DNA of 17,976 nt from Myxococcales bacterium UBA5297. GTDB lineage: Bacteria > Myxococcota > Myxococcia > Myxococcales > UBA5297. The stretch spans positions 529 through 18,504 of the forward strand of contig DHSB01000013.1 of assembly GCA_002408385.1 (NCBI GenBank), given 5' to 3'. The notes beneath the pieces are model-generated. The model did no database searches. It had not been told where the DNA came from and worked only from the letters and a program-made list of their open reading frames with translations. Shown here in pieces: positions 1-8,283 of this stretch (positions within the stretch are counted from its first letter, which is position 1; the number at the start of each line of letters is the position of its first letter). The position numbers were made by a program, and so were the translations under genes.

Positions 1-2
1 GC

Positions 3-985
<983 letters not shown>

Positions 986-989
<4 letters not shown>

Positions 990-1756
990 CCGGCTTTCTC
1001 CCCTTGTGCCGCAAAGAGCTGCTCGAGCAGCTTCGCACCCATCGGCTGCTCGTCCTCGCCGTCGCGTTCGTGCTGGTCGGGCTCGGCTCGCCCCTGCTCG
1101 CCAAGGCCACCCCCGACCTCGTCAGCCGCTTCGCCGAAGACGACCTCGGCGGGATGGAGCTGGTGATCGTCAAGGAACCGGGGGTGCGCGAGGCGCTGTT
1201 CCAGTACCACAAGAACTTCGCGATGCTCCCGCTGCTCGTCATCCTGCTCAACGTCGGGGCCATCGCCTCCGAGAAGAGCCGGCGCATCGCGCCCATGGCG
1301 CTCGTCAAGCCGGTCTCCCGCGACGCCTACCTGCTCGCAAAGGCCGCCGTGCCTGCGCTGCTGACCCTCGGTGGAACGTTGCTGTCGGCCTCCGGTTGCC
1401 TCCTCTACACCACGGCGCTCTTTGGCGAGGTCGACCCGGCGGGCTTCGCAGTGGCCAACGCGCTGCTGCTGCTCGTGCTGCTCTTCTACGTCGCGCTCGC
1501 TCTCTTCGGCAGCGTCGTCGCGCCCGGGGTCGCCTCGGCGGCCGGCGTCGGCATCGGGGGCTTCGCCCTCATCTCGCTCGCAGGCGCCATTCCCGGGCTC
1601 GGCGACTACACGCCCGCGGGCCTCCTCTCGGGAGTGGCTGACTTGATCCTCGGCCGCGCCACTCCCCATCTCGCGGCCGCGGCGCTCGTCACTGGACTGG
1701 CCACCGCGGCCTTGCTCGTCGTCGCCGGGCGCGTGCTCACCCGCCAGGAGCTGTGA
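986..1756 (+). CDS. ABC-2 type transporter permease
   Basis: Integral membrane partner of the preceding ATPase, 256 aa, with about six hydrophobic segments. The first (near residues 20-40) follows a short cytoplasmic N-terminus, CRKELLEQLRTHR, typical of ABC-2 permeases. A periplasmic loop precedes a segment near 80-95, and AIASEKSRRIAPMALVKPVSR is the conserved cytoplasmic stretch seen after transmembrane segment 2 in the NosY/YhaP-like group (EKERGTL-type). Further segments lie near 115-135, 150-175, 180-200 and 230-250. I chose GTG 986 because it gives the GTGA overlap with the ATPase stop and starts exactly at the family's usual N-terminus; the open frame extends upstream only as an out-of-frame shadow of the ATPase gene. 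The substrate is unknown. Confidence 0.9.
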
Positions 1757-1793
1757 AGATGCGTCGAAGAATCCTTCGAGCGACAACCGGTCA

Positions 1794-1851
1794 GCCCGAG
1801 CCCCTCGACAGGCTCGGGGCAGGCCGAAGTCGAGAGCCTTCGACTTCGCTC
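1794..1851. repeat. two consecutive hairpins of a dispersed-repeat type
   Basis: In the 127-base gap after the ABC permease, GCCCGAGCC (1794-1802) can pair with GGCTCGGG (1811-1818) over 8 bp around an 8-base loop. CGAAGTCG (1825-1832) then pairs perfectly with CGACTTCG (1841-1848) around the loop AGAGCCTT. No T-tract follows, so these are not classic terminators. The 12-mer TCGACTTCGCTC (1840-1851) recurs in inverse orientation at 11592-11603, which suggests a REP-like dispersed family. The hairpins might still weaken read-through into the hydrolase gene. Confidence 0.5.
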
Positions 1852-1883
1852 GAGGTGAGCGGAGGTAGCGAGCCGAGGTTCGG

Positions 1884-3569
1884 GTGATTTCGCGACAGGT
1901 CTCGAGGCTGCGTTCGGCCGCGCTCGTCGCGCTCCTCGTCCTCATTGCGGCTGCCTGCCGCTTCGAGCCGCCCCCGCGCGGCGAGGAGCTCGCGCGCTAT
2001 TCGGTGCTCTCGCCGAAAGACCGCGTTGTCGGAGCGGCCACCTTGTGGCGGGCGCCCGGCGAGCCGGAGAGGTGGCGCGAGGAGCTCGCCGTCGACGACG
2101 AGAAGGGCCGCAAAGTCGTCGAGGTCCGCGGCCTGCTCTCGCGAGACGGCGAAGCGCTCTTGCGCTACCGGACCCGGTGGCGCTGGGAGAAGGAGGTCGA
2201 GTCCCTCGAAGTGTGGAGCGATGCCCGGAGCACTCGCTGGAGACGCCAGAAGGGGCTCGCCATCGAGCGCAGCGAGGCGCCCGCGGGCTCGCAGGCCCTC
2301 GTGGTCGCGACCCTGCTTCCGACCGCGGAGCCAGGCGGCTCGCTTGCGCTCTGGTACGACCTCGCGCGCCGGCTCCCGCTCGAAGGCCCGGACGAGCTCA
2401 CCTGGAGCGGCTTCAACCTGCGCACCGGCGCTCCCATCACCGTCTTCATCTCCCGGCGCGAGCGCCGCCGGGTCGAGGTCGACGGCCGGCCGCGCGAGGC
2501 CGTGCGCTTCTTCGTGAGCACCCGGGCCTCGGGCCACACGGTGTGGGTCGACGCAAAGACGCGCGAGCTGCTCTTCGTCGACAACGTCTTCGGGCAGCTC
2601 GTGCGCCAAGGTTTCGCGAGGCCCGTGCGTCAGCTTCCCGAGCGGCCTGCCTCGGTCGTCGAGGAGGAGCTGAAGGTTCGCAACGGCCCGGTCGAGCTCG
2701 CGGGCACCTTGAGCCTGCCGCGCGAAGCGGCGGCGCCGCTACCCGCGGTGCTGCTGGTCCACGGCAGCGGCCCGATGGACCGGGACGAGTCGCCCCTATA
2801 CGTCTTTCGCGAGCTCGCGCACCGGCTCTCGGCGCTGGGCTTCGCGGTGCTGCGCTACGACAAGCGCGGGGTCGGCGAGAGCCGCTTCCTCGACGACGAA
2901 CACAAGAGCTCAACCCTCCAGGACCTCAGCGCGGACGCGCAGGCCTGGGTCTCGCGGCTCGCGGCGCGCGAAGGCATCGACCCCGACTGCCTCTTCACCC
3001 TCGGCCACAGCGAGGGCGGCATCATCGCCCCGCTCGTCGCCGCGAGGGACCGCCGCGTCGCTGGAGTCGTCACTCTCGCGGGTCCGGTCGAAGGCCTCCT
3101 GGACATCCTGCCCGAGCAGCTCGACCTCATCGCCCGGGCGCACGGCCTGCCCGAGAAGCAGCTCGAGGAGGCGCGACGCGCGCAGGCCGTTCTCCTGCGC
3201 CGCCTGCGCTCACCCGCCCTCGCCCCCGAGACCGAAGACCTGGCGAGCGGGTGGCTGCGCAGCCACGCCGCCCACGATCCGGTCGAGCTCTTGCGGGGCC
3301 TCGAGGCGCCCGTGCTCGGAGTCTTCGCCACCGGAGATCTCCAGGTGCCCGTCGGCCAGGCGAAGCGCCTGCGCGAGCTCGCGAAGGAGCGCGCCGCCCC
3401 GACCGAGGTGCAGCTCTTCGACGGGCTCGACCACGTGATGATGGACGACCGCGGCGGGCGCAGCGGCATCGGCCTGCTCTCCGATCCGGATCGCCGGGTC
3501 GACCCCCGCGTGCTCGACGCCATCGCCGCCTGGTTGTCGAACCGGGCGCGCCTCCGGAAGGGGCCATGA
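1884..3569 (+). CDS. alpha/beta hydrolase, probable lipoprotein
   Basis: Predicted serine hydrolase exported to the envelope; the natural substrate is unknown (ester or peptide bond hydrolysis is the family reaction). The start is GTG 1884 with GAGG six bases upstream. The N-terminus has Arg residues, a hydrophobic stretch (12-24) and a lipobox-like IAAAC with Cys25, so lipid anchoring is likely. Residues about 30-265 form a family-unknown N-terminal region. The hydrolase fold follows: oxyanion-type HGSG near 293, the RYDKRGVGES strand, nucleophile Ser376 in GHSEGG, and likely acid Asp485 (ATGDLQVP) and base His517 (GLDHVM). The order of the triad and the C-terminal half resemble the YqkD/Est-type peptidase-S9-like hydrolases. 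Its stop overlaps the next start (ATGA). The 561-aa length is large for this fold because of the N-terminal region. Confidence 0.88.
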   Translation: MISRQVSRLRSAALVALLVLIAAACRFEPPPRGEELARYSVLSPKDRVVGAATLWRAPGEPERWREELAVDDEKGRKVVEVRGLLSRDGEALLRYRTRWRWEKEVESLEVWSDARSTRWRRQKGLAIERSEAPAGSQALVVATLLPTAEPGGSLALWYDLARRLPLEGPDELTWSGFNLRTGAPITVFISRRERRRVEVDGRPREAVRFFVSTRASGHTVWVDAKTRELLFVDNVFGQLVRQGFARPVRQLPERPASVVEEELKVRNGPVELAGTLSLPREAAAPLPAVLLVHGSGPMDRDESPLYVFRELAHRLSALGFAVLRYDKRGVGESRFLDDEHKSSTLQDLSADAQAWVSRLAAREGIDPDCLFTLGHSEGGIIAPLVAARDRRVAGVVTLAGPVEGLLDILPEQLDLIARAHGLPEKQLEEARRAQAVLLRRLRSPALAPETEDLASGWLRSHAAHDPVELLRGLEAPVLGVFATGDLQVPVGQAKRLRELAKERAAPTEVQLFDGLDHVMMDDRGGRSGIGLLSDPDRRVDPRVLDAIAAWLSNRARLRKGP

Positions 3570-4693
3570 ACCTCCCCGCCGATCTTGGAACCCCTTGCGC
3601 GCTGGTCGATCTCGACGCGGTCGAGCGCAACACGCTGGCGATGAGCGAGCGCGTCGCCCGGCTCGGAGGCCGGCTGCGCCCGCACGTCAAGACGCACAAG
3701 ACCGTCGAGGCGGCCAAGCTCCAGGTCCGCGGCGCCTTCGGCGGGCTCACCGTCTCCACGCTGGCCGAGGCGCGCTTCTTCGCGCGCGCGGGCTTTCGCG
3801 ACCTCACCTACGCGGTGCCCATCGCGCCAGCGCGCATGCGCGAGGCCGTCGAGCTGGGCCGCTCTATCGACAGGCTCTCCGTGTTGGTCGACAGCGAGCT
3901 CGCGATGCGCGCGCTCGAGAGCTGCTCGGCTTCCCAGCGGGTCCGCACCCCCGTCTTCCTCAAGGTCGACTGCGGAAACCACCGCGCGGGCGTGGAACCG
4001 ACGAGCCTCGAGGCCCGCAGGCTGGCCGCCCGCCTCGCGGCTTCCGCTCACCTCGAGTTCCGCGGCCTCCTCGCCCACGCCGGTCACGCCTAGGCCTGCC
4101 GGGGCCGCGACGAGCTCGCCCGCGTCGCCCGCGAGGAGCGCGCGGTGACGGTGGGCTTCGCCGAGAGCCTTCGGGCCGAAGGCATCCGCGTCGACGAGGT
4201 GAGCATCGGCTCGACTCCCACGCTTTCGGTCGCCGACGACCTGACCGGCGTCACCGAGGTCCGCCCCGGCAACTACGTCTTCTTCGACGCCTTCCAGGCC
4301 GCCATCGGGAGCTGCGCTCTCGCGGACGCCGCGTTCACGGTCCTGACCACGGTCATCGGCTCCTATCCCGACAGGCGCAGGCTGGTGGTCGACGCCGGCG
4401 CGCTCGCCCTCTCCAAGGATCCGGGCGCGCGCCACGTCGATGCCCGGGCCGGTTTCGGCGTGCTGCTGACCGAGCGTGGCGAGCAGCTCACCGGCCTGCG
4501 CCTGGCGGCCCTCTCGCAGGAGCACGGTCACCTCGCGGCCGACCCGGGGGTCGACCTCTCCGAGCTACCCGTCGGCGCGAGGCTTCGGGTGGTCGCGAAC
4601 CACTCGTGCCTCACCGCCGCGCTCTTCGACCGGTATCTCGTGGTGCGAAGAGGCGAGCTGGTCGGCTCGTGGAATCCGGTGCGCGGCTGGTAA
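3566..4693 (+). pseudogene. D-threonine aldolase / D-serine dehydratase-like PLP enzyme with an in-frame TAG
   Basis: Fold-type III PLP enzyme (alanine racemase-like barrel) that would act on D-hydroxy amino acids. Reading from ATG 3566 gives 375 codons, the usual family length, but codon 176 (4091-4093) is TAG. Both sides stay in the same frame and are clearly one protein. Before the stop: TPCALVDLD, PLP lysine Lys42 in RPHVKTHK, and LLAHAGHA. After it: SIGSTPT, RPGNYVFFDA, VDAGALALS and the HxC metal-ligand pair in NHSCLT near the C-terminus, as in D-threonine aldolase and eukaryotic-type D-serine dehydratase. The family reads HAGHxY here, so a tyrosine codon has probably become TAG by one base. 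It is therefore a recent nonsense mutation, a sequencing error, or (less likely) a suppressed amber codon. It is coupled to the hydrolase gene by an ATGA overlap. Confidence 0.85.
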
Positions 4694-4971
4694 ACCGCGG
4701 AGAGTGAGCGCGCCTCTGCTACCGAGGCCCTCCGAGCAGACGGCCGCTCGCCAGTCGGTTTTGTCCGCACCTCGAGCTTCTACGGGCCTTCCGCGAAAGC
4801 GGTCCGGGGAGAGAGAGCGGAAGACGGGTTTGCGGCCGTCGGCCGCCACAAGAGCTCCGGGGAATCGGCGCTCCTGCTGCCTGTTGAATCCTCGAGCCGA
4901 CTTCTGCCACCATGTCCGCTCATTTTTCGGGCACCCGCCCGGCGCGGTTCAACCAGACTACGAGCATCCCG
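4694..4971. other. intergenic region upstream of the DksA-like gene
   Basis: A gap of 278 bases with no convincing gene. It holds one compact GC dyad, GCGGCC-GTC-GGCCGC, around 4832-4846, without a T-tract. I see no clear -35/-10 pair. ATG 4912 lies inside it and is in frame with the DksA-like gene, so the last 60 bases may be coding if that start is used. The sequence just before 4912 (GACTTCTGCCACC) closely resembles the one before the firmly placed start at 5981 (GACTCTCGCCACC). Confidence 0.4.
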
Positions 4972-5364
4972 ATGGAACCCACCGAGCTTGCACACTACGA
5001 GCGCCTTCTGAAGGCCTTGGAAAAAGACCTCCTTGCCAAGGCTACACTGCGCATCGAGCCCAACCGGACCGACGACGCTGCAATCGGGGAAGACGAAGAC
5101 GAGCAGCCCCTCAACGAGATGCTGCAGTCGATCGCTTCGAGCCGAAATCGCAACACCAGCCTCGTCCTGAAGCGCATCACGCGGGCGTTGCGGAAGGCGC
5201 GGCAGGCCCCGGAGGATTTCGGCCTCTGCGAAGAGTGCGAAGAGGACATCGAAGAGGGCCGCCTGAAGGCGATGCCCTACGCCGAGCTTTGCGTCGACTG
5301 CCAGTCGAAGCGCGATCCGCGCGGTGGCTCGAAGACCCGGCGCAATCCCTTCGAGTTCGTGTAA
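4972..5364 (+). CDS. DksA/TraR-family zinc-finger regulator
   Basis: Probably a cytoplasmic protein that binds in the RNA polymerase secondary channel, as DksA does with ppGpp. From ATG 4972 it has 130 aa: a helical hairpin (residues 5-80) and a C4 zinc finger with Cys86, Cys89, Cys107 and Cys110 (CEEC...LCVDC) preceded by the family signature EDFGLC. The loop between the two helices is very acidic (TDDAAIGEDEDEQ, 33-45) but lacks the exact DxxDxA tip of E. coli DksA, so its action on polymerase could differ. The start is uncertain: ATG 4912 would add 20 residues without family similarity. Neither start has a Shine-Dalgarno. I prefer 4972 because MEPTELAHYERLLKALE matches the usual beginning of the coiled coil. 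It stands alone, not in an obvious operon. Confidence 0.85.
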   Translation: MEPTELAHYERLLKALEKDLLAKATLRIEPNRTDDAAIGEDEDEQPLNEMLQSIASSRNRNTSLVLKRITRALRKARQAPEDFGLCEECEEDIEEGRLKAMPYAELCVDCQSKRDPRGGSKTRRNPFEFV

Positions 5365-5410
5365 CGACGCGGACGGTCGAGGCGGCAGTCGACAGCCCGG
5401 GCTTCGCGCG

Positions 5411-5770
5411 GAACCGAAGCGATCGGTCGCAGGTCGGGGCGCATAGCAATGCGCCCGTCGAGGAATCGAGCAGAGGCGCGGCCGATTCGAGGGTTCCCGG
5501 CGGCCGGCACGAAGGCCGGCCCTGCGGAAAAGAACCCGAGTGATCGGTCGCAGGTCGGGGCGCATAGCAATGCGCCCTTCGAGGAATCGACCAGAGGCGC
5601 GGCCGATTCGAGGGATCGCGGCGGCCGGCACGAAGGCCGGCCCTGCGGAAAAGAACCCGAGTGATCGGTCGCAGGTCGGGGCGTATAGCAATGCGCCCAT
5701 CGAGGAATCGACCAGAGGCGCGGCCGATTCGAGGGTTCCCGGCGGCCGGCACGGAAGGCCGGCCCGCGGC
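5411..5770. repeat. three 121-bp tandem repeats with two conserved hairpins each
   Basis: The core GATCGGTCGCAGGTCGGGG begins at 5421, 5542 and 5663, an exact 121-base period, and the units are nearly identical. Each holds a dyad GGGCGCAT-AGCA-ATGCGCCC and a second dyad GGCCGGC-ACGAAG-GCCGGCC. In unit 3 the first stem has C-to-T at 5684 (a G-U pair in RNA) and the second loop gains a G (ACGGAAG), while both stems are kept. The period is not a multiple of three, so one frame cannot read the array as peptide repeats; open frames here are composition effects. It could be a REP/MITE-like element cluster, a structured RNA, or a multi-hairpin terminator after the DksA-like gene. Confidence 0.9.
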
Positions 5771-5980
5771 GACGGGCCCCGGAAACAAGTGGACCCGAAC
5801 GCCGGGGCCGGACGGCATCGGCAGACCGCGGGCTCTCCCTCCGAACGAGCACGCCGGCCGCGCGCCTGCGCCACTGCGGTGCGACGCTCACCTCGCCGGG
5901 AAGAAAGCCGGGCTGCCGAGCGTTCCGAGTCCGACAAACCCACGGCAGGCACATCTGCCATCCGCTAGACTCTCGCCACC
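5771..5980. other. gap between the repeat array and the His-rich protein gene
   Basis: I see no gene here. The only interpretable element is the -10-like TAGACT at 5966-5971 listed separately. The rest is GC-rich spacer. Confidence 0.4.
5966..5971 (+). promoter_or_regulatory. -10-like TAGACT, probable leaderless start
   Basis: TAGACT ends 9 bases before ATG 5981, which would put the transcript start at or next to the ATG. There is no Shine-Dalgarno before this ATG, yet the signal peptide makes the start secure. I see no good -35 box at 16-18 bases upstream. Confidence 0.45.
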
Positions 5981-7048
5981 ATGCTCAAGCTCTCTCGTCT
6001 CCTCCTCGCTTCTGGACTGCTCGTCTCCACCTCTGCCTTCGCCGCCGGCGCGCCGACGCCGCCGGGACTTCAGGCGGTCGATCCCCACGCCGGGCACGAC
6101 CATGCCCAAGAGGCGGCGCAGCCGGATCCGCACGCCGGGCACGACCACGCCGTCAAGGAGACCGAGGAGGATCGAGCCAAGGTCGACGCAGCCAACGCCC
6201 TGACCGAGGCGAAGCTGAAGAGCCTCGCGACCTTCGTGCGCGAGGAGACCCGCGGGACCCCGTTCGCCCAGGCACTGAAGAAGGCCGGGCTCAAGGCGAC
6301 CGACGTCGATCAGCTCGCGTTCCTGCCGCAGCGCTACTACCGGGCGCGGCTCTCGGCGCGCGCCGCAGAGAAGGAGCTCGCCGAGCTGAGCGGCCGCATC
6401 GCCGCGGCCAAGGCCAAGAACCTGCAGCCGGCCCGCGAGGACGTGGCCCGCGAGAGCGTCTTGAAGAGGAGCCTCGTCGAGCACGAGCGCTTCCGCCGTC
6501 GGTTCCTCGACAAGACCAATGAGAAGGGCCGCGAGCTCATCGCCAAGTTCGAGGACGAGTTCGTCGCCATTCTCCAAGAGGCCGACAAGGCGAACGAAAA
6601 GCGCGAGGCCGAGGCCAAGGCCGCCGCCGCCAAGGGCTTTACCGAGGAGCGGCTCTCACAGTTCCTTCTCCTCCTGCAGGAGTCGGCAAAGGGCGCCCCG
6701 TACCAGGCCGCGCTCGAGAAGTCGAAGCTCCACCAGCAGGTCGCCAAGGGCCTCTCCCTGCTCGTCGCGGACTTCTACAACAAGAAGCTGATCGCCGAAG
6801 ACGACCAGAAGAAGCTCGACGAGGCGCGCACCCGCCTCACGGCCGCCCGCCAGGCGAAGAAGCCCGCGCCCTTCGAGGAGCGGCTCGAGACCTTCTACGT
6901 CGACAAGCTCAAGGGCCATGAGGCCTACCGCGCCGAGTTCGCCAAGAAGAACGGCAAGCTCTTCGCGGACCTGCTCGACAAGCGCTCGGCGGAGTTCCTG
7001 GAGGTCTACAAGAAGAGCAACGCCGCGCTTCAGCAGGCGGAGGAGTAG
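5981..7048 (+). CDS. secreted His-rich helical protein with a duplicated domain
   Basis: I do not recognise this as a named family. The 355-aa product begins with a Sec signal peptide (basic MLKLSR, hydrophobic core, likely cleavage after AFA, residue 21), so it acts in the periplasm or outside. Residues 34-57 contain two copies of DPHAGHDHA, a likely metal-binding patch. The rest is Lys/Glu/Ala-rich helix made of two similar halves (about 75-205 and 221-348). Aligned pairs include EAKLKSLATFVREETRGTPF with EERLSQFLLLLQESAKGAPY, and HERFRRRFLDKTNEKGRELI with HEAYRAEFAKKNGKLFADLL. The gene is single and points toward the convergent export operon, whose last stop lies 57 bases away. Start evidence is the signal peptide. 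A metal-binding, chaperone-like or envelope role is only inference. Confidence 0.8.
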   Translation: MLKLSRLLLASGLLVSTSAFAAGAPTPPGLQAVDPHAGHDHAQEAAQPDPHAGHDHAVKETEEDRAKVDAANALTEAKLKSLATFVREETRGTPFAQALKKAGLKATDVDQLAFLPQRYYRARLSARAAEKELAELSGRIAAAKAKNLQPAREDVARESVLKRSLVEHERFRRRFLDKTNEKGRELIAKFEDEFVAILQEADKANEKREAEAKAAAAKGFTEERLSQFLLLLQESAKGAPYQAALEKSKLHQQVAKGLSLLVADFYNKKLIAEDDQKKLDEARTRLTAARQAKKPAPFEERLETFYVDKLKGHEAYRAEFAKKNGKLFADLLDKRSAEFLEVYKKSNAALQQAEE

Positions 7049-7104
7049 CCGGGCGAGCGATGGTGGCGGAGTAGAGGAGCCGCCGCTTGGAATCGGGCGC
7101 CTCA

Positions 7105-8280
7105 TTACTCTTCGGTCACGCGCGTGCCGTCCGACACTTTGTCGCTCGGATAGACGAGCACCCGCTCGCGGCCCCCGAGCCCGGAGGTGATCTGGGCTTG
7201 GCCGCCGCTCGTCGCGCCCACCTCCACCTCGCGCAGCTCGGCTCGGCCGTCCTCCACGACGAAGAGCGCCCACCGCCCGTCGCGCCGGAAGAGCGCGGTG
7301 GTGGGGACAAAGAGCGCCTCCTCGACCACCCGCGCGATGATCCGCGCCTCGACGTGATAGCCGTCCGAGAGCGGCTCCCAGTCCTCCGCCTCGGCCGGCG
7401 CGACGATGACGTCGACCCGCTGCTCCTCGACGCCGAGCGCGGAGACCTTGGTCACCGCCGAGGGGTCCACGCGCTCGACGGCGCCATCGAGCGCGCCCTC
7501 CCCGCCCCACTGCACGAGCTCGACCTTGTCGCCCGGATCGATCTCCACGGCTTGCGTGGTGAGCACGTCGAGCACCACCTCGAGTCGCCTCGGGTCGCCT
7601 ATCTCCAGCAGCGGCGTGCCGACCTCGACCGGCCCTTCGCTCTCGCGCATCACCCTCAGGACCTGGCCGCTCACCGGCGCCTCGACCGCGACCGCCCGGC
7701 CGCCCTCCTCGGGCGGACCGAGGACCGCGCGCGCAGCCTCTATCCGTGCGTCAGCGCGCTCGACGGCCTGCTCGGCGCCGACCACCTCGCTGCGCTGCCT
7801 CCTCGCTTCGGTTCGGGCGACCTCCCCCTCGCGCTCGGTGGCGGCGCCTCGCTTTTCGAGCTCACGGGTGCGCTGCAGATCGCGCTGGGCTTGGGCGTTG
7901 GCCGCTCGGGCCTGAACGAGCGCGGCCTCTGCTTCACGCTTCGCCGCCGTCGCCGCCTGCAGCTCGGCCTCGGCCTCGGCGCGCCTCCGCGGATCGAGCG
8001 GTCCGGCCGCGCCCGCCGCGATGCGCGCGACCGCCTCGCCCTTCTTCACCGAGTCGCCGGGATCGAGCGCGATGCGCCGCAGCTCTCCGGAGACCGGCGC
8101 GAGCACCGAGTGCCGGGCGCGCACCCGCGCCTCTCCGTCGGCCTCGACCACGACCTCGAAGCGCCCGCGTCCCACCCGCGTCAGCTCGACCGGCACCGCG
8201 CGCGGCAGCAGCGCGAAGACGAGCAGCACCACCAGCCCGAGGGCGACCAGGGCGAGGATGATCTTGCGGCGGCGCTTCAT
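7105..8280 (-). CDS. HlyD/RND-type periplasmic adaptor (membrane fusion protein)
   Basis: Periplasmic adaptor that would link the inner-membrane ABC pump encoded just upstream to an outer-membrane channel. The 391-aa protein has an N-terminal membrane anchor (about residues 7-25). The first half of a biotinyl-lipoyl-like domain follows (APVSGELRRIALDPGDSVKKG, about 61-81), then an Ala/Glu/Arg-rich coiled-coil hairpin (about 95-185). The second lipoyl half is APVSGQVLRVM...VEVGTPLLEIGD (about 201-229), followed by beta-barrel and membrane-proximal regions ending GRERVLVYPSDKVSDGTRV. The paired APVSG halves are diagnostic of the MacA/HlyD group. ATG 8280 lies three bases after the permease stop, so it is the third gene of the operon. 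No TolC-like partner is in the window. Confidence 0.93.
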   Translation of the reverse strand: MKRRRKIILALVALGLVVLLVFALLPRAVPVELTRVGRGRFEVVVEADGEARVRARHSVLAPVSGELRRIALDPGDSVKKGEAVARIAAGAAGPLDPRRRAEAEAELQAATAAKREAEAALVQARAANAQAQRDLQRTRELEKRGAATEREGEVARTEARRQRSEVVGAEQAVERADARIEAARAVLGPPEEGGRAVAVEAPVSGQVLRVMRESEGPVEVGTPLLEIGDPRRLEVVLDVLTTQAVEIDPGDKVELVQWGGEGALDGAVERVDPSAVTKVSALGVEEQRVDVIVAPAEAEDWEPLSDGYHVEARIIARVVEEALFVPTTALFRRDGRWALFVVEDGRAELREVEVGATSGGQAQITSGLGGRERVLVYPSDKVSDGTRVTEE

Positions 8281-8283
8281 CGC

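Noticed and set aside
4091..4093. Pyrrolysine at the TAG codon
   Set aside because: The family has Tyr here, no Pyl-using relatives are known to me, and no pyl genes are in the window; kept only as a remote option.
5411..5770. A CRISPR array or peptide-repeat gene in the 121-bp repeats
   Set aside because: There are no short repeat-spacer units; the period is not divisible by three, so no single frame reads the repeats consistently.
7049..7104. A bidirectional terminator between the convergent genes
   Set aside because: Only a 5-bp GGCGG/CCGCC dyad with no T-tract is present.
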